Shown: positions 35,391-44,959, counted from the stretch's first letter. The stretch is 64,000 bases of DNA from JAWKWA01 sp041397765 (GCA_041397765.1 JAWKWA010000015.1:27481-91480); one strand, 5' to 3'. Numbers and translations: made by a program. The notes: generated by a model from the letters alone, not told the origin.

Positions 35391-36470
35391 CTATTCGCGT
35401 GACTTGGCCTTCGCCTTGCGGCCCGACGCCTTGTCGCCACGCGCGCCCGATGTCTTGGCGGCGCGGCCGCCGGCGGTCGCTCTCGCCTTGCTCTTCGTGG
35501 ACTTTGCCGCGGCGGCATCGCCACCCTTGGCGATCGCAGCTTTCGAACCGGCCTCGCGCGCCTTGTAGAACTGGGTGCCGGAGGAGGAATCCTGACCCGC
35601 CTGGACGACGCTGCGGCGGATTGCGCGGGTGCGGGTGAAGAAGTCCTCGAGCATCTGCCCGTCGCCCCAGCGGATCGCACGCTGGAGAGCGGCGAGATCC
35701 TCGTTGAAGCGGGTGAGCATCTCGAGCACGGCCTCGCGATTGTTGAGGAAAACGTCGCGCCACATCACCGGGTCGGAAGCGGCGATGCGTGTGAAGTCGC
35801 GAAAGCCGCCGGCCGAGAACTTGATCACCTCGGACTGCGTGACGTTCTGCAGGTCGTCCGCCGTGCCGACGATGTTGTAGGCGATCAGATGCGGCACATG
35901 GCTGGTGATGGCGAGGACGAGGTCGTGATGATCGGCCTCCATGATCTCGACCATGGAGCCGCACCCCTCCCACAGCGCCTTCAGCCGGGCGACGGCGTCC
36001 GGGTCGGAGCCCGGCACCGGCGTCAGGACGGTCCAGCGGTTGTCGAAGAGTTCGGGAAAGCCCGACTCCGGTCCCGAATGCTCGGTGCCGGCGATCGGAT
36101 GGCCCGGAATGAAATGGACGCCCGCCGGCACATGCGGGCCGACGTCGCGCACGATCGCCCCCTTGACCGAGCCGACATCGGTGAGCACCGCGCCACTCGC
36201 CAGATGCGGCCCGATCTCGGCGGCGATGGCGCCACAGGCCCCGACCGGGATCGACAGGATGACGAGGTCGGCGCCCTCGACGGCCTTGGCCGCGGTGTCA
36301 TAGGCCTGCGAGATGAGCCCGAGCTCCAGCGCCTTCGCCCGGGTCGCCGCCGAGCGGGCGTGCCCGACGATCTCGCCGGCGAGGCCGCCGCGGCGCATCG
36401 CATGGCTGAGCGAGGAGCCGATCAGCCCGATGCCGATCAGCGCCACGCGGGCGAACAGCGGCGAGCTCAT
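35391..36470 (-). CDS. tyrA: Prephenate/arogenate dehydrogenase with a basic C-terminal tail
   Basis: The Rossmann motif is in VALIGIGLIGSSLSHAM, followed by DVGSVKGAIV, FIPGHPIAGTEHSGPESG and the family C-terminal helices with GGFRDFTRIAASDP. The enzyme oxidatively decarboxylates prephenate or arogenate in tyrosine synthesis. After about residue 295 comes a tail of some 65 residues made mostly of Lys, Ala, Ser, Arg and Gly, resembling a histone H1 tail, which is not part of the usual enzyme. The start overlaps the hisC stop (TGATG), so translation is coupled. Pairing of a broad-range aromatic/histidinol-phosphate aminotransferase with TyrA is common in this order. Confidence 0.9.
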   Translation of the reverse strand: MSSPLFARVALIGIGLIGSSLSHAMRRGGLAGEIVGHARSAATRAKALELGLISQAYDTAAKAVEGADLVILSIPVGACGAIAAEIGPHLASGAVLTDVGSVKGAIVRDVGPHVPAGVHFIPGHPIAGTEHSGPESGFPELFDNRWTVLTPVPGSDPDAVARLKALWEGCGSMVEIMEADHHDLVLAITSHVPHLIAYNIVGTADDLQNVTQSEVIKFSAGGFRDFTRIAASDPVMWRDVFLNNREAVLEMLTRFNEDLAALQRAIRWGDGQMLEDFFTRTRAIRRSVVQAGQDSSSGTQFYKAREAGSKAAIAKGGDAAAAKSTKSKARATAGGRAAKTSGARGDKASGRKAKAKSRE

Positions 36471-37576
36471 CAGGCGCGTCCGCGCTTGTGGGCCATGAAG
36501 GCGGTGAGCGCCTCGACGACGGCGCGGTTCTCCTCCTCGGTGCCGACCGTCATGCGCAGGGCATGCGGCAGGCCGTAGCCCTCCATGCGCCTGAGGATGA
36601 TGCCGCGCGACTTGAGGAAGGCGTCGGCTTCCGGCGCCGTCAGGCCCTTCTCGGTCGGGAACTGGATGAGGAGGAAGTTGCAGACGCTGTCGGTCAGCTT
36701 CAGGCCGATGGCGCCGAGCGCCGCCGCCAGTTCGGCGAGCGCCTTGTCGTTGTGGACGAGATTGGCCTCCACATGGGCCTTGTCGGCGATCGCGGCGACA
36801 CCGGCGGCGATCGCCCCGCTCGACACGTTGAAGGGACCGCGGATGCGGTTGATGATCTCGACGATGCCGGCCGGGCCGTACATCCAGCCGAGCCGCAGCG
36901 CGGCGAGGCCGTGGATCTTCGAGAAGGTGCGCGTCATCACCACGTTCTCGGAGGTGGCGACGAGCTCGATGCCGGCCTCGTAGTCGTTGCGCCGGACGAA
37001 CTCCGCATAGGCGGCGTCGAGCACCAGCACGACATGATCGGGCAGGGCCCGATGCAGCCGCTTGACCTCGTCGAACGGCAGGTAGGTGCCGGTCGGATTG
37101 TTGGGATTGGCGAGCCAGACGAGCCGGGTGCGCTCGTTGACGGCCGAGAGGATGGCGTCGACATCGGCCTTCAGGTCGCGCTCGGGCACGACCACGGGCA
37201 CGGCGCCGGCCGCCAGCGTGGCGATGCGATAGACGAGAAATCCGTGCTCGGTATAGATCGCCTCGGTGCCGGGCTCCAGATAGGCATGGGCGATGAGATT
37301 GAGCAGCTCGTCCGAGCCGGCCCCGCAGATGATGCGCTCGGGATCGAGGCCGTAGGCGGTGGCGAGCGCGCGACGCAAGGGCGCCGAGGTGCCGTCCGGA
37401 TAGCGCTCGAGCGTATCGGCCGTCTGACGGTAGGCCGCGATGGCGTGCGCACTCGCCCCGAGCGCCGACTCGTTCGAGGACAGTTTGATCGGCTTCGTCG
37501 CTCCCGGTACGGAGCTTTCGCCGACGATATAGGGCTCGATCTCGAGAATGCCTCGCCTGGGTCTTGGCGCCGCCAT
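36470..37576 (-). CDS. hisC: Histidinol-phosphate aminotransferase
   Basis: The protein (368 residues from this start) is a fold type I PLP enzyme. KLSSNESALG binds phosphate substrate, NPNNPTGTYL and DAAYAEF hold the cofactor, and the PLP lysine is in TRTFSKIHGLAALRLGW. GLPHALRMTVGTEEENRAVV forms the C-terminal signature. It converts imidazole-acetol phosphate to histidinol phosphate, and in this context next to tyrA may also act on aromatic oxo acids. I start at ATG 37576 (MAAPRPRRGILEIEPY), where homology begins; an in-frame ATG at 37654 is possible. It is divergent from metX. Confidence 0.9.
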   Translation of the reverse strand: MAAPRPRRGILEIEPYIVGESSVPGATKPIKLSSNESALGASAHAIAAYRQTADTLERYPDGTSAPLRRALATAYGLDPERIICGAGSDELLNLIAHAYLEPGTEAIYTEHGFLVYRIATLAAGAVPVVVPERDLKADVDAILSAVNERTRLVWLANPNNPTGTYLPFDEVKRLHRALPDHVVLVLDAAYAEFVRRNDYEAGIELVATSENVVMTRTFSKIHGLAALRLGWMYGPAGIVEIINRIRGPFNVSSGAIAAGVAAIADKAHVEANLVHNDKALAELAAALGAIGLKLTDSVCNFLLIQFPTEKGLTAPEADAFLKSRGIILRRMEGYGLPHALRMTVGTEEENRAVVEALTAFMAHKRGRA

Positions 37577-37848
37577 GGTGCGGAGAGCTCCCGGAGCTGC
37601 GGCCGCCCGCGCGGCTCGATGGCGGTTGCCGCCGGCAGCGATCGGGATCGGCATGTCTGATTGCTGGATGGCGCCCGCCCGGAGGTGGCGGGAGCCGGAG
37701 CCACTGATTAGGATCGGGCGGGCGAAAAGGCAAAGAAAAGATTGACTTTTGCCGGGTGGAGCGATTGTTCACGGCGGGGCCGGCGGCCCCTTGCTCCCCC
37801 CTTCCTGGTCGGGCGGCGAGCTGCGAGGCTGCCGGCAAGCAGGCGCGC

Positions 37849-37873
37849 GAGGAACCACGAGAGGAACCACGAG
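37849..37873. repeat. Tandem 12-base repeat before metX
   Basis: GAGGAACCACGA occurs twice in a row. It lies just before the likely GTG start of metX and supplies the Shine-Dalgarno-like GAGG. Confidence 0.5.
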
Positions 37874-37875
37874 AC

Positions 37876-39141
37876 GTGTCGGGAACGGACCGGATCGCTG
37901 GCGAGAAGGCGTCGGACAAGGCGGCGGCCGACGTCGTCTACGAAGGCGTGACGCACCGGCTCGACGCGGGCACCGACGCCTCGAGCATCGCGGCCGAGGA
38001 CCGCCAGATCGCCAGCTTCCCGGCCGATCAGCCGCTCGAGCTCGACAGCGGTGCGCGGCTCGGCCCCTTCTCGGTCGCCTACAAGACCTATGGCGTGCTG
38101 AATGCCGAGCGCTCCAATGCCATCCTCGTCTGCCATGCGCTGACCGGCGATCAGTTCTGCGCCAGTGCCAATCCGCTGACCGGCCGCGAAGGCTGGTGGT
38201 CGACCATGGTGGGGCCGGGCAAGCCGGTCGATACCGACCGCTTCTTCGTCGTCTGCTCGAACATCATCGGCGGCTGCATGGGCTCCACCGGTCCAAGCTC
38301 GCCAAATCCGCTGACCGGCGAGCGCTACGGCCTCGATTTTCCCGTCATCACCATCGCCGACATGGTGCGCGCCCAGGCCCGGCTCATCGACCATTTGGGC
38401 ATCGACAAGCTGTTCGCCGTCATCGGCGGTTCCATGGGCGGGATGCAGGTGCTGGAATGGGCGGCGCGGTTCGGCGAGCGCGTCTTCGCGGCCATCCCGA
38501 TCGCGACCGCCGCCCGCCATTCCTCCCAGAACATCGCCTTCCACGAGGTCGGCCGCCAGGCCGTGATGGCCGATCCGGACTGGATGAAGGGGCGCTATCT
38601 GGAGGCCGGCACGCGGCCGCGAAAAGGCCTCGCCGTCGCCCGCATGGCCGCCCACATCACCTATCTGTCCGACGAGGCGCTGCACCGCAAATTCGGCCGC
38701 AATCTGCAGGCGCGCGCCCAGAAGACCTTCAGCTTCGACGCCGACTTCCAGATCGAGAGCTATCTGCGCCATCAGGGCTTCGGCTTCGTCGACCGGTTCG
38801 ATGCCAACAGCTATCTCTACATCACCCGGGCGATGGACTATTTCGACCTGCCGACCGATTTCGACGGCAAGCTCGCCAACGCCTTCCTCGGCACCACCAC
38901 CCGTTTCTGCGTCGTCTCCTTCACCAGCGATTGGCTCTATCCGACCCGCGAGAACCGGCAGATCGTCCAGGCGCTGAACGCCGTCGCGGCCAATGTCTCC
39001 TTCGTCGAGATCGAGAGCGACAAGGGCCACGACGCCTTCCTGCTCGACGAGCCGGAGTTCCTCGCGACCGTCTCGGGCTTCATCAACGCCGCCGCCCGCC
39101 GCCGCGGCCTGCCGGCCGCCCACCAGAAGGGGAGCGGCTGA
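37876..39141 (+). CDS. metX: Homoserine O-acetyltransferase
   Basis: The alpha/beta-hydrolase protein has the nucleophile in GGSMGGMQ (Ser186 from this start), an aspartate in FTSDWLYP and the histidine in DKGHDAFLLD, plus the family motif LTGDQFCAS. It acetylates (or succinylates) homoserine, the first committed step of methionine synthesis. The GTG at 37876 follows GAGG at 11 bases and starts before homology; an in-frame GTG at 37756 would add 40 unconserved residues. metW overlaps the stop codon. I see no SAM-II riboswitch core in the 300-base leader, although many relatives have one. Confidence 0.9.
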   Translation: MSGTDRIAGEKASDKAAADVVYEGVTHRLDAGTDASSIAAEDRQIASFPADQPLELDSGARLGPFSVAYKTYGVLNAERSNAILVCHALTGDQFCASANPLTGREGWWSTMVGPGKPVDTDRFFVVCSNIIGGCMGSTGPSSPNPLTGERYGLDFPVITIADMVRAQARLIDHLGIDKLFAVIGGSMGGMQVLEWAARFGERVFAAIPIATAARHSSQNIAFHEVGRQAVMADPDWMKGRYLEAGTRPRKGLAVARMAAHITYLSDEALHRKFGRNLQARAQKTFSFDADFQIESYLRHQGFGFVDRFDANSYLYITRAMDYFDLPTDFDGKLANAFLGTTTRFCVVSFTSDWLYPTRENRQIVQALNAVAANVSFVEIESDKGHDAFLLDEPEFLATVSGFINAAARRRGLPAAHQKGSG

Positions 39142-39794
39142 TGCTGGAGACGAGCGCCGAGGGCCGCGCCAATTCCCGCCACCGCATCGACCATCTGCTG
39201 ATCGCCGAGATGGTGACGAGGGGCGCGCGGGTGCTCGATGTCGGCTGCGGCGACGGCGAGCTGCTCGAGCTGCTCGCCGAGACCAAGGACGTCGAGGGCC
39301 GCGGTGTCGAGATCAGCCGGGAGGGCGTCAACCGTTCGGTGGCGCGCGGCCTTTCGGTCATTCAGGGCGACGCCGACTTCGATCTCGTCAACTATCCCGA
39401 CGGCGCCTTCGACTTCGCCATCCTCTCGCTGACCATCCAGGCGACCGAGCGGCCGCGTCATGTCGTCGAGCAGCTCCTCAGGATCGGCCGGCGCGCCATC
39501 GTCTCCTTCCCCAATTTCGGCCATTGGCGCATCCGTGCGCAATTCGCGCTGAAGGGGCGCATGCCGGTGACCGGCACGCTGCCGCTCTCCTGGTACGACA
39601 CGCCGAACATCCATCTGTGCACGATCCGCGATTTCGAGGATCTGTGCGCAAAGCTCGGCGCACGCATCGAGGAGCAGGTGGCCTTGGATTCGGAAGGCCG
39701 CCGCTTCACGATGTTCCAGAAGGTGCTGCCCAATCTGTTCGGCACTCAGGCGGTCTTTCTCCTGTCGCGCGAGGGCGGCGGCAGGGCCGGCTGA
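39141..39794 (+). CDS. metW: Methionine biosynthesis protein MetW
   Basis: The 217-residue protein has a SAM-binding fold: VLDVGCGDGELLELL, then GRGVEISREGVNRSVARG and the MetW signature FDFAILSLTIQAT with VSFPNFGHWRIR. MetW is required together with MetX for homoserine acylation in several proteobacteria, although its own reaction is not settled. The start overlaps the metX stop (TGATG). Its 3' end overlaps the convergent methyltransferase gene by 49 bases. Confidence 0.95.
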   Translation: MLETSAEGRANSRHRIDHLLIAEMVTRGARVLDVGCGDGELLELLAETKDVEGRGVEISREGVNRSVARGLSVIQGDADFDLVNYPDGAFDFAILSLTIQATERPRHVVEQLLRIGRRAIVSFPNFGHWRIRAQFALKGRMPVTGTLPLSWYDTPNIHLCTIRDFEDLCAKLGARIEEQVALDSEGRRFTMFQKVLPNLFGTQAVFLLSREGGGRAG

Positions 39795-40546
39795 GCGGGC
39801 AGTTGACGCAGGGCGCCACGGGCCGGGCGTGCCGGCGAGGCGAGTGCGCCGATCGGCACCCGCACCGTCCGCCGCCGAGCGACGTCGAGCGTGCTCACCA
39901 TCTGCTTGGAGGCTTCCAGCAGGATCACGCCGGAAAATCGCGGCCAGGCCTTCGAGCCGGCCCGTTCCAGCCAGAGCGACCGGCTCCAGACGAAGTCGCG
40001 CTCGATCGGCGGCGTCGCGAGGGCGAAGGTGCATTCCTCGATCGAGAACATGGCGCCGCCGAGCAGGCTCTCGATCTGGCCCCGGCTGTAGGGGCGGCCG
40101 TGACCGAAGGGCGTCGTGTCGCGATGGGCCCACATGCCGCGCCGGTTGGGCACGATGACGAGCAGCCGGCCCTCGGGCCTCAGCACCCGCCAGATCTCGC
40201 GCAGCGTATGCTTGGGCGAGGCGCACATCTCGATCGCATGCACCGCCAGCAGCCGGTCGACGCTCTCGTCGGGCAGCGGCAAGAGGTCGTCCTCGACGAG
40301 GACCGCCTGCACCGGCCGTTGCGGCGAGGCGGCGTGCGTGCCCTGGGCGGCCGGCATCAGCGCGGCGAGCCGCTGCGCCTCGCCGCGGAAGGTGCCGAGA
40401 TAGGGCGGCGCATAGCCGAGCCCGGCCACCGTCTGGCCGCGCACGTCGCGCCAGCGCGCTCGGATGCGGTGCGCGATCAGCCGCCGGACGCGCTGGCCCA
40501 TCGGGCGCTCGTAGAAGTCGATCAGCTCGCCGATATCGGGATACAT
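39746..40546 (-). CDS. Class I SAM-dependent methyltransferase
   Basis: The protein (266 residues) begins MYPDIGELIDFYERPMGQ and contains a post-I block LPLPDESVDRLLAVHAIEM and LREIWRVLRPEGRLLVIVPN, typical of Methyltransf_11 proteins. The first glycine-rich SAM loop is weak (VAGLGYAPPYLG), which is usual for this Hyphomicrobiales family beside gloB. The substrate is unknown. It is divergent from gloB and overlaps the end of metW on the opposite strand. Confidence 0.8.
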   Translation of the reverse strand: MYPDIGELIDFYERPMGQRVRRLIAHRIRARWRDVRGQTVAGLGYAPPYLGTFRGEAQRLAALMPAAQGTHAASPQRPVQAVLVEDDLLPLPDESVDRLLAVHAIEMCASPKHTLREIWRVLRPEGRLLVIVPNRRGMWAHRDTTPFGHGRPYSRGQIESLLGGAMFSIEECTFALATPPIERDFVWSRSLWLERAGSKAWPRFSGVILLEASKQMVSTLDVARRRTVRVPIGALASPARPARGALRQLPAQPALPPPSRDRRKTA

Positions 40547-40724
40547 GATCTCGCCTGCGCTTGCCTTCACTGCCGGAGGGGGCCGCGCCCCGCCGATATC
40601 CGGCCGGCCTGCCCCCCTTCGAAGTGCCGGCCGGTCGCGGCCGGGGTAGGAATGGCCGCCCCTAGATGTTAGCTTCCGGCGACCGCCGAACAAACCCCAG
40701 TGCCAGGAAAGGGCTCAATTCCCG

Positions 40725-41495
40725 ATGCCGATTGCCGATATCTACCAGTTCCCGTGCCTCAGCGACAATTTCGGCGTGCTGATCCACGATCCGGCGTCAG
40801 GCGAGACCGCTGCCATCGACGCGCCGGAGGCCGAGGCCGTCCGCAAGGCGCTTCGCGACAAGGGTTGGACGCTCAGCCAGATCCTCGTCACCCATCACCA
40901 CGCCGATCACACCGATGGCATCCTCGCCCTCAAGGAGGAAACGGGCGCCCGCGTCACCGGACCCGCCGGCGAGGCGGGAAAGATCAAGGGGCTCGACCGC
41001 ACCGTGAAGGAGGGTGACGAGGTCGCGGTCGGTGGCCTGAAGGGCCATGTCATCGAGACCCCCGGCCACACGCTCGGCCATATCAGCTACCACTTCCCCG
41101 CCGCCGAGGCCGTCTTCGTCGGCGACACCATCTTTTCGCTCGGCTGCGGCCGGGTGATCGAGGGCGACATGCAGATGATGTGGCGCTCGCTGTCGAAGCT
41201 GATGAAGCTGCCGGCCGGGACCGCGCTCTATTGCGGCCACGAATACACCAAGGCCAATGCCGACTTCTCGCTGACCATCGAGCCGGAGAATGCCGAGCTG
41301 AAGGCCCGCGCGGAGGAAGTGGCGCGGCTGCGCGCCGAGAGCCGGCCGACGCTGCCGACCACCATCGGCCGGGAGCTGGCGACCAATCCCTTCCTCAGGG
41401 CCGCGAGCGGGGCGATCCGCAAGCGCCTCGGCCTCGAGAGCGCCGAGGACTGGCAGGTCTTCGCCGAGGTCCGCGAGCGCAAGAACAGGGCGTGA
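40725..41495 (+). CDS. gloB: Hydroxyacylglutathione hydrolase (glyoxalase II)
   Basis: The metallo-beta-lactamase motif THHHADHTDG (H57, H59, D61, H62) and later metal ligands in ETPGHTLGHISYHF, VGDTIFSLGCGR and LYCGHEYTKAN are all present, with the GloB C-terminal helical domain (LPTTIGRELATNPFLRA). The 256-residue enzyme hydrolyses S-lactoylglutathione to lactate and glutathione, finishing methylglyoxal detoxification. Its length and motifs are entirely standard. Confidence 0.95.
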   Translation: MPIADIYQFPCLSDNFGVLIHDPASGETAAIDAPEAEAVRKALRDKGWTLSQILVTHHHADHTDGILALKEETGARVTGPAGEAGKIKGLDRTVKEGDEVAVGGLKGHVIETPGHTLGHISYHFPAAEAVFVGDTIFSLGCGRVIEGDMQMMWRSLSKLMKLPAGTALYCGHEYTKANADFSLTIEPENAELKARAEEVARLRAESRPTLPTTIGRELATNPFLRAASGAIRKRLGLESAEDWQVFAEVRERKNRA

Positions 41496-41642
41496 GTTGG
41501 GGGATAGGCAAGCCAAGAGTCAATCGCCGAGCGGAATGCATGGGTCTTCGTCGTCCGTGTCCGCTCGGCGCGGCCGCAAGGCGGCCCGGCGCGAGCGCCG
41601 GACGCATGGGCTCGGAAGCGCGGGAGCGTTCGAGAGCCCATG

Positions 41643-41676
41643 CCAGCCAAGAGCCCATTCCAGCCAAGAGCCCATT
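41643..41676. repeat. Tandem 17-base repeat
   Basis: CCAGCCAAGAGCCCATT occurs twice in direct succession between gloB and the cupin gene, within a 200-base non-coding stretch, just before the Shine-Dalgarno sequence of the next gene. No function is evident. Confidence 0.6.
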
Positions 41677-41697
41677 CAATCAGGAGATGAACCTCCC

Positions 41698-42126
41698 ATG
41701 ACCGCCGACGAGGTGATCGGCCTGCTCGGGCTTCAGCCCCATCCCGAGGGCGGGCACTATCGCGAAACGTTCCGCGACCCCGCCGTCGATGCCGCCGGCC
41801 GTGCCCGCTCGACGGCCATCTATTTTCTCCTCGGCGCGGACGAGGTGTCGCACTGGCACCGGGTCGATGCCGTCGAGGTCTGGCACTGGCATGCCGGTGC
41901 GGCGCTCGCGCTGTCGCTCGCCGGCAGCGATGCCGGTCCGATCGACACCCATCGCCTCGGCCCCGACCTGTCGAGCGGCGAGCGGCCGCAGGCGTTCGTG
42001 CCGGCTGGCCACTGGCAGTCGGCGCGCAGTCTCGGCGGCTGGACGCTGGTCGGCTGCACGGTGGCGCCCGGGTTCGAGTTCGCCGGCTTCGAGCTGGCGC
42101 CGCCGGGCTTCCGGCCGGGAGGCTGA
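41698..42126 (+). CDS. Cupin-domain protein (DUF985)
   Basis: The 142-residue protein follows the DUF985 pattern throughout: LGLQPHPEGGHYRETF, STAIYFLLGADEVSHWHRVD, EVWHWHAGAALALSL, VPAGHWQSAR and GCTVAPGFEFAGFEL. The histidines of HWHRVD and HWHAG are the probable metal ligands. The family is a compact cupin barrel with no agreed reaction. AGGAG at about 41682 places the start at 41698. It stands alone after gloB. Confidence 0.85.
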   Translation: MTADEVIGLLGLQPHPEGGHYRETFRDPAVDAAGRARSTAIYFLLGADEVSHWHRVDAVEVWHWHAGAALALSLAGSDAGPIDTHRLGPDLSSGERPQAFVPAGHWQSARSLGGWTLVGCTVAPGFEFAGFELAPPGFRPGG

Positions 42127-42381
42127 CGATCTCGCCGGCCACCTCCGTTTCGCCCCGAATCGCGAATCAACGGGAGCCTTCGACCACCGGCTCGATTCCG
42201 CCCTGCAACATTTTCCACGACTGACTAACGGCAAAATTTTGATTTAAGACATTGAAATACAATAGATTATCAACGGCGCCCGCGGTTGGGTCGGGCCTGC
42301 GCTTGCTCCCCCTCGAAAACCGCACCTAGTATCCGCCGCACTGCATATTCGAGTCGCGATCACAGCGGGGTAACCGAAGCC

Positions 42382-44041
42382 ATGAAGCGGGAGACGTCTG
42401 GACCGTGCCTCAGCGCCGTGTTCGTCGACTACGACAACATCTACATGTCGCTGAAGCGCAAGGACGATGAGGCGGCGAAGCGCTTCGCCAAGGACGCGCC
42501 GCTGTGGCTGAAGGCCATCGAGACGGGGGCGCTCATCACGCCGACCAACACGCTCGGCAGCCGCATCGACCGGCGCATCGTGATGAACCGCTGCTACGGC
42601 AATCCGGTGCCGCGCCGCAATCCGCGCGACAACTCGACCGACATGTGCTCGTTCCCCTTCGTGCGGCACCACTTCCTGCGCGGCGGCTTCGAGATCGTCG
42701 ACTGCCCGCCGCTGACCGCCCAGCTCAAGAACTCGTCCGACATCCGCATCGTCATGGATGTGCGCGACTACCTGACCCACGAGACCTATTTCGACGAGTT
42801 CATCATTCTCTCGGGCGACGCCGACTTCACGCCGGTGCTGCACCGGCTGCGCGCCCATGCCCGCCGCACCGTGATCTTCGCCAACGAGCAGACCGCCTCG
42901 CCCTACACCGCCATCTGCGACGGTGAGGTGCGCGAGGTCGACCTGATCCGCCTGCTGCTCGATGGTCGGCTGCCCGAGGCGGCCGAGCCCCATGCGCTCG
43001 CCGCGCCGCGCGTGCAGATCACGCATCAGGATCTCGAGGGCCAGCGCCGGGCCATCCTCGCCGAGGTGGTCGCGCAGGTGAAAGAGTCCGATCGTCCCGT
43101 GCCGATCGAGACCCTGGCCGACCGGGCGCAGCGCAGCCTCGGCCACGAGCGGACGGTGGCTGGCAATTGGGGTGGGGCCGGCTCGTTCCGGGCGCTGCTC
43201 GCCGGCAATCTGCCGGACGGCATCCGCCTGACCGAGCATCCGCCCTATCTCGCGCTCGACCCGCGCCGGCATGCCGATCCCGAGGCCAAGCCCGCGGCGG
43301 TGACGGTGGCGGCGGAGCCTGCTCCTGCCCGGGCCGAACCGGTGCTGGCGGCGCCGGCCGTGGCACCCCAGCCCGCAGCGGTCGCGGCGGCCGCAGGGGG
43401 AATGGCCGCGACGGCGGCGGCGGCGGCGCCCGCCGGCTCGGTTGCCGGCAAATCTGCCGCAGAGACGGCGCCGGGGGCCCGCCGGGGCGGCGCGGCTGCG
43501 ATCAACCTGCAGCAGTCGATCGCCCGCATCCACGAGGCCTGCCAGGCGCCGCCGCTCGCGCCCCAGGAGTACAGGGCGCTGTTCGAGGCCATGGCCGCCG
43601 AGATCGCCGATCACGGTGCGGCCGGTGCCCAGACCATCAGCAATGTCGTCGCCCGGGCCGCCGAGGCCGGTATCGAGATGAAGCGCGACGACGTTCGTTT
43701 CGTGCTCGAGGTGGTGAGCGAGGCCGATCCCTGGTTCGACCAGGGGCGAGCGCCAATCTGTTCGCCGGACGTTTCCGCAATTTCGCGGTCGCCAAATGCC
43801 GTAGCCAGGGTCTCAACCTGACGGCGGCCGAGCTCGATCTGATCGATGCCTGGTTCGCCGGCGGCCCGGTCGGCAGCCAGATGGTCCACCGGGGGCGACG
43901 CCCACGCCGGCCGCCGATGCGCTCACCGGCCAGGCGAGCGGCCAGTGGTGGCGCGGCGAGGCCGATGGCGCCATCGAGGGGCCGGCCGACGCCGGCGATC
44001 ACGATATGCCGCGCATCGTCCGCTCGCGCATGCAGCGCTGA
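42382..44041 (+). CDS. NYN-domain (LabA/DUF88) protein with C-terminal helical domains, two single-base shifts
   Basis: Residues 1-210 form a PIN-like NYN nuclease domain: VFVDYDNIY with D16 and D18, then SSDIRIVMDVRDYL and IILSGDADFTPVL, the acidic metal-binding set. Residues about 225-300 (QRRAILAEVVAQ ... FRALLAGNLP) look like an OST-HTH/LOTUS-type RNA-binding domain. An Ala/Pro-rich linker and a second helical repeat (about 372-480) follow. The frame as given stops at 43821. Adding one G in the G-run at 43743-43746 continues naturally (FAGRFRNFAVAKC), and one more in the run at 43890-43894 leads to the ending IVRSRMQR with a stop at 44041. RNA binding or cleavage is inferred from the fold. 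An A/T-rich stretch at 42220-42270 probably holds the promoter. Confidence 0.75.
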
Positions 44042-44104
44042 ACGGGCGCGGCTCTCGACCGGTCGCCGGTCATGGGCTCGCGCGAACGGGATGCCAGATA
44101 GACG

Positions 44105-44140
44105 AAGGCCCCGGATCCCGGTCCGGGGCCTTCTTCGTTT
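44105..44140 (+). terminator. Rho-independent terminator after the NYN gene
   Basis: AAGGCCCCGGA at 44105-44115 pairs with TCCGGGGCCTT at 44122-44132 around a 6-base loop, followed by the T-rich TTCTTCGTTT. The symmetric A/T flanks could also serve the convergent phbB transcript. Confidence 0.85.
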
Positions 44141-44233
44141 GCCTCGATGGTTTCCCGGGCCTTCATCGTTGCCGCGATCTGCTGCGGCAACGCGGCGACC
44201 GGCCGGTGCCTCGGCCAGCGCGGTCCCGAGGGG

Positions 44234-44959
44234 TCAGGAGGAGAGATACTGCCCGCCGTTGATGGTCAAGGTCGAGCCGGTGATCCAACCCTGCTCCTCG
44301 CTGGCGAGGAACACCACGCAGCGTGCGATCTCCTCGGCCGTGCCGAGCCGTCCGACCGGGATCTGGTCGACGATGCTCTTCAGCACGGTCTCAGGGACGG
44401 CTGCCACCATCTCGGTATCGATATAGCCGGGCGCGATCGCATTGACCGTGATGCCCTTCTTCGCCCCTTCCTGCGCCAGCGCCTTGGTGAAGCCGATGAC
44501 GCCGGCCTTGGCGGCGGAATAGTTGGTCTGGCCCATCTGGCCCTTCTGGCCGTTGATCGAGGTGATGCTGATGATGCGGCCGAAATTGCGTGCGCGCATG
44601 CCCTCGATCACCGGGCGCGTCATGTTGAACATGGCGTCGAGATCGACGGCGATGACCTCCCGCCATTGCTCGGGCGTCATGCGGTGGAGCATGCCGTCGC
44701 GGGTGATGCCGGCATTGTTGACCACGACGTCGATCGGCCCGAGATCGCGCTCGACCTGGCGCAGCCCCGCCTCGCAGGCGGCATAGTCGCCGACGTTCCA
44801 CTTGTAGACCGGAATGCCGGTCTCGGCCTGGAAGCGCTGGGCCGCCTGGTCGTTGCCGGCATAATTGGCCGCGACCCGGTACCCCTTGCTCTTCAGGGCA
44901 ATCGAGATTGCGTGGCCGATGCCTCTCGTGCCGCCTGTGACGATCGCTACGCGTGCCAT
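44234..44959 (-). CDS. phbB: Acetoacetyl-CoA reductase
   Basis: The 241-residue short-chain dehydrogenase has the NADPH loop VTGGTRGIG, the NNAG motif in VVNNAGITRDGMLHRM, catalytic Ser and the YSAAK pair (ISITSINGQKGQMGQTNYSAAK region) and the PhbB-typical ending STLTINGGQYL. It reduces acetoacetyl-CoA to (R)-3-hydroxybutyryl-CoA, the PHB monomer. GGGAGG precedes the start. It lies 153 bases downstream of phbA on the same strand, with two strong hairpins in the gap. Confidence 0.95.
   Translation of the reverse strand: MARVAIVTGGTRGIGHAISIALKSKGYRVAANYAGNDQAAQRFQAETGIPVYKWNVGDYAACEAGLRQVERDLGPIDVVVNNAGITRDGMLHRMTPEQWREVIAVDLDAMFNMTRPVIEGMRARNFGRIISITSINGQKGQMGQTNYSAAKAGVIGFTKALAQEGAKKGITVNAIAPGYIDTEMVAAVPETVLKSIVDQIPVGRLGTAEEIARCVVFLASEEQGWITGSTLTINGGQYLSS

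Noticed and set aside
37577..37875. SAM-II riboswitch expected before metX
   Set aside because: The characteristic conserved core with GCTAAA and the pseudoknot strands could not be found in the leader.
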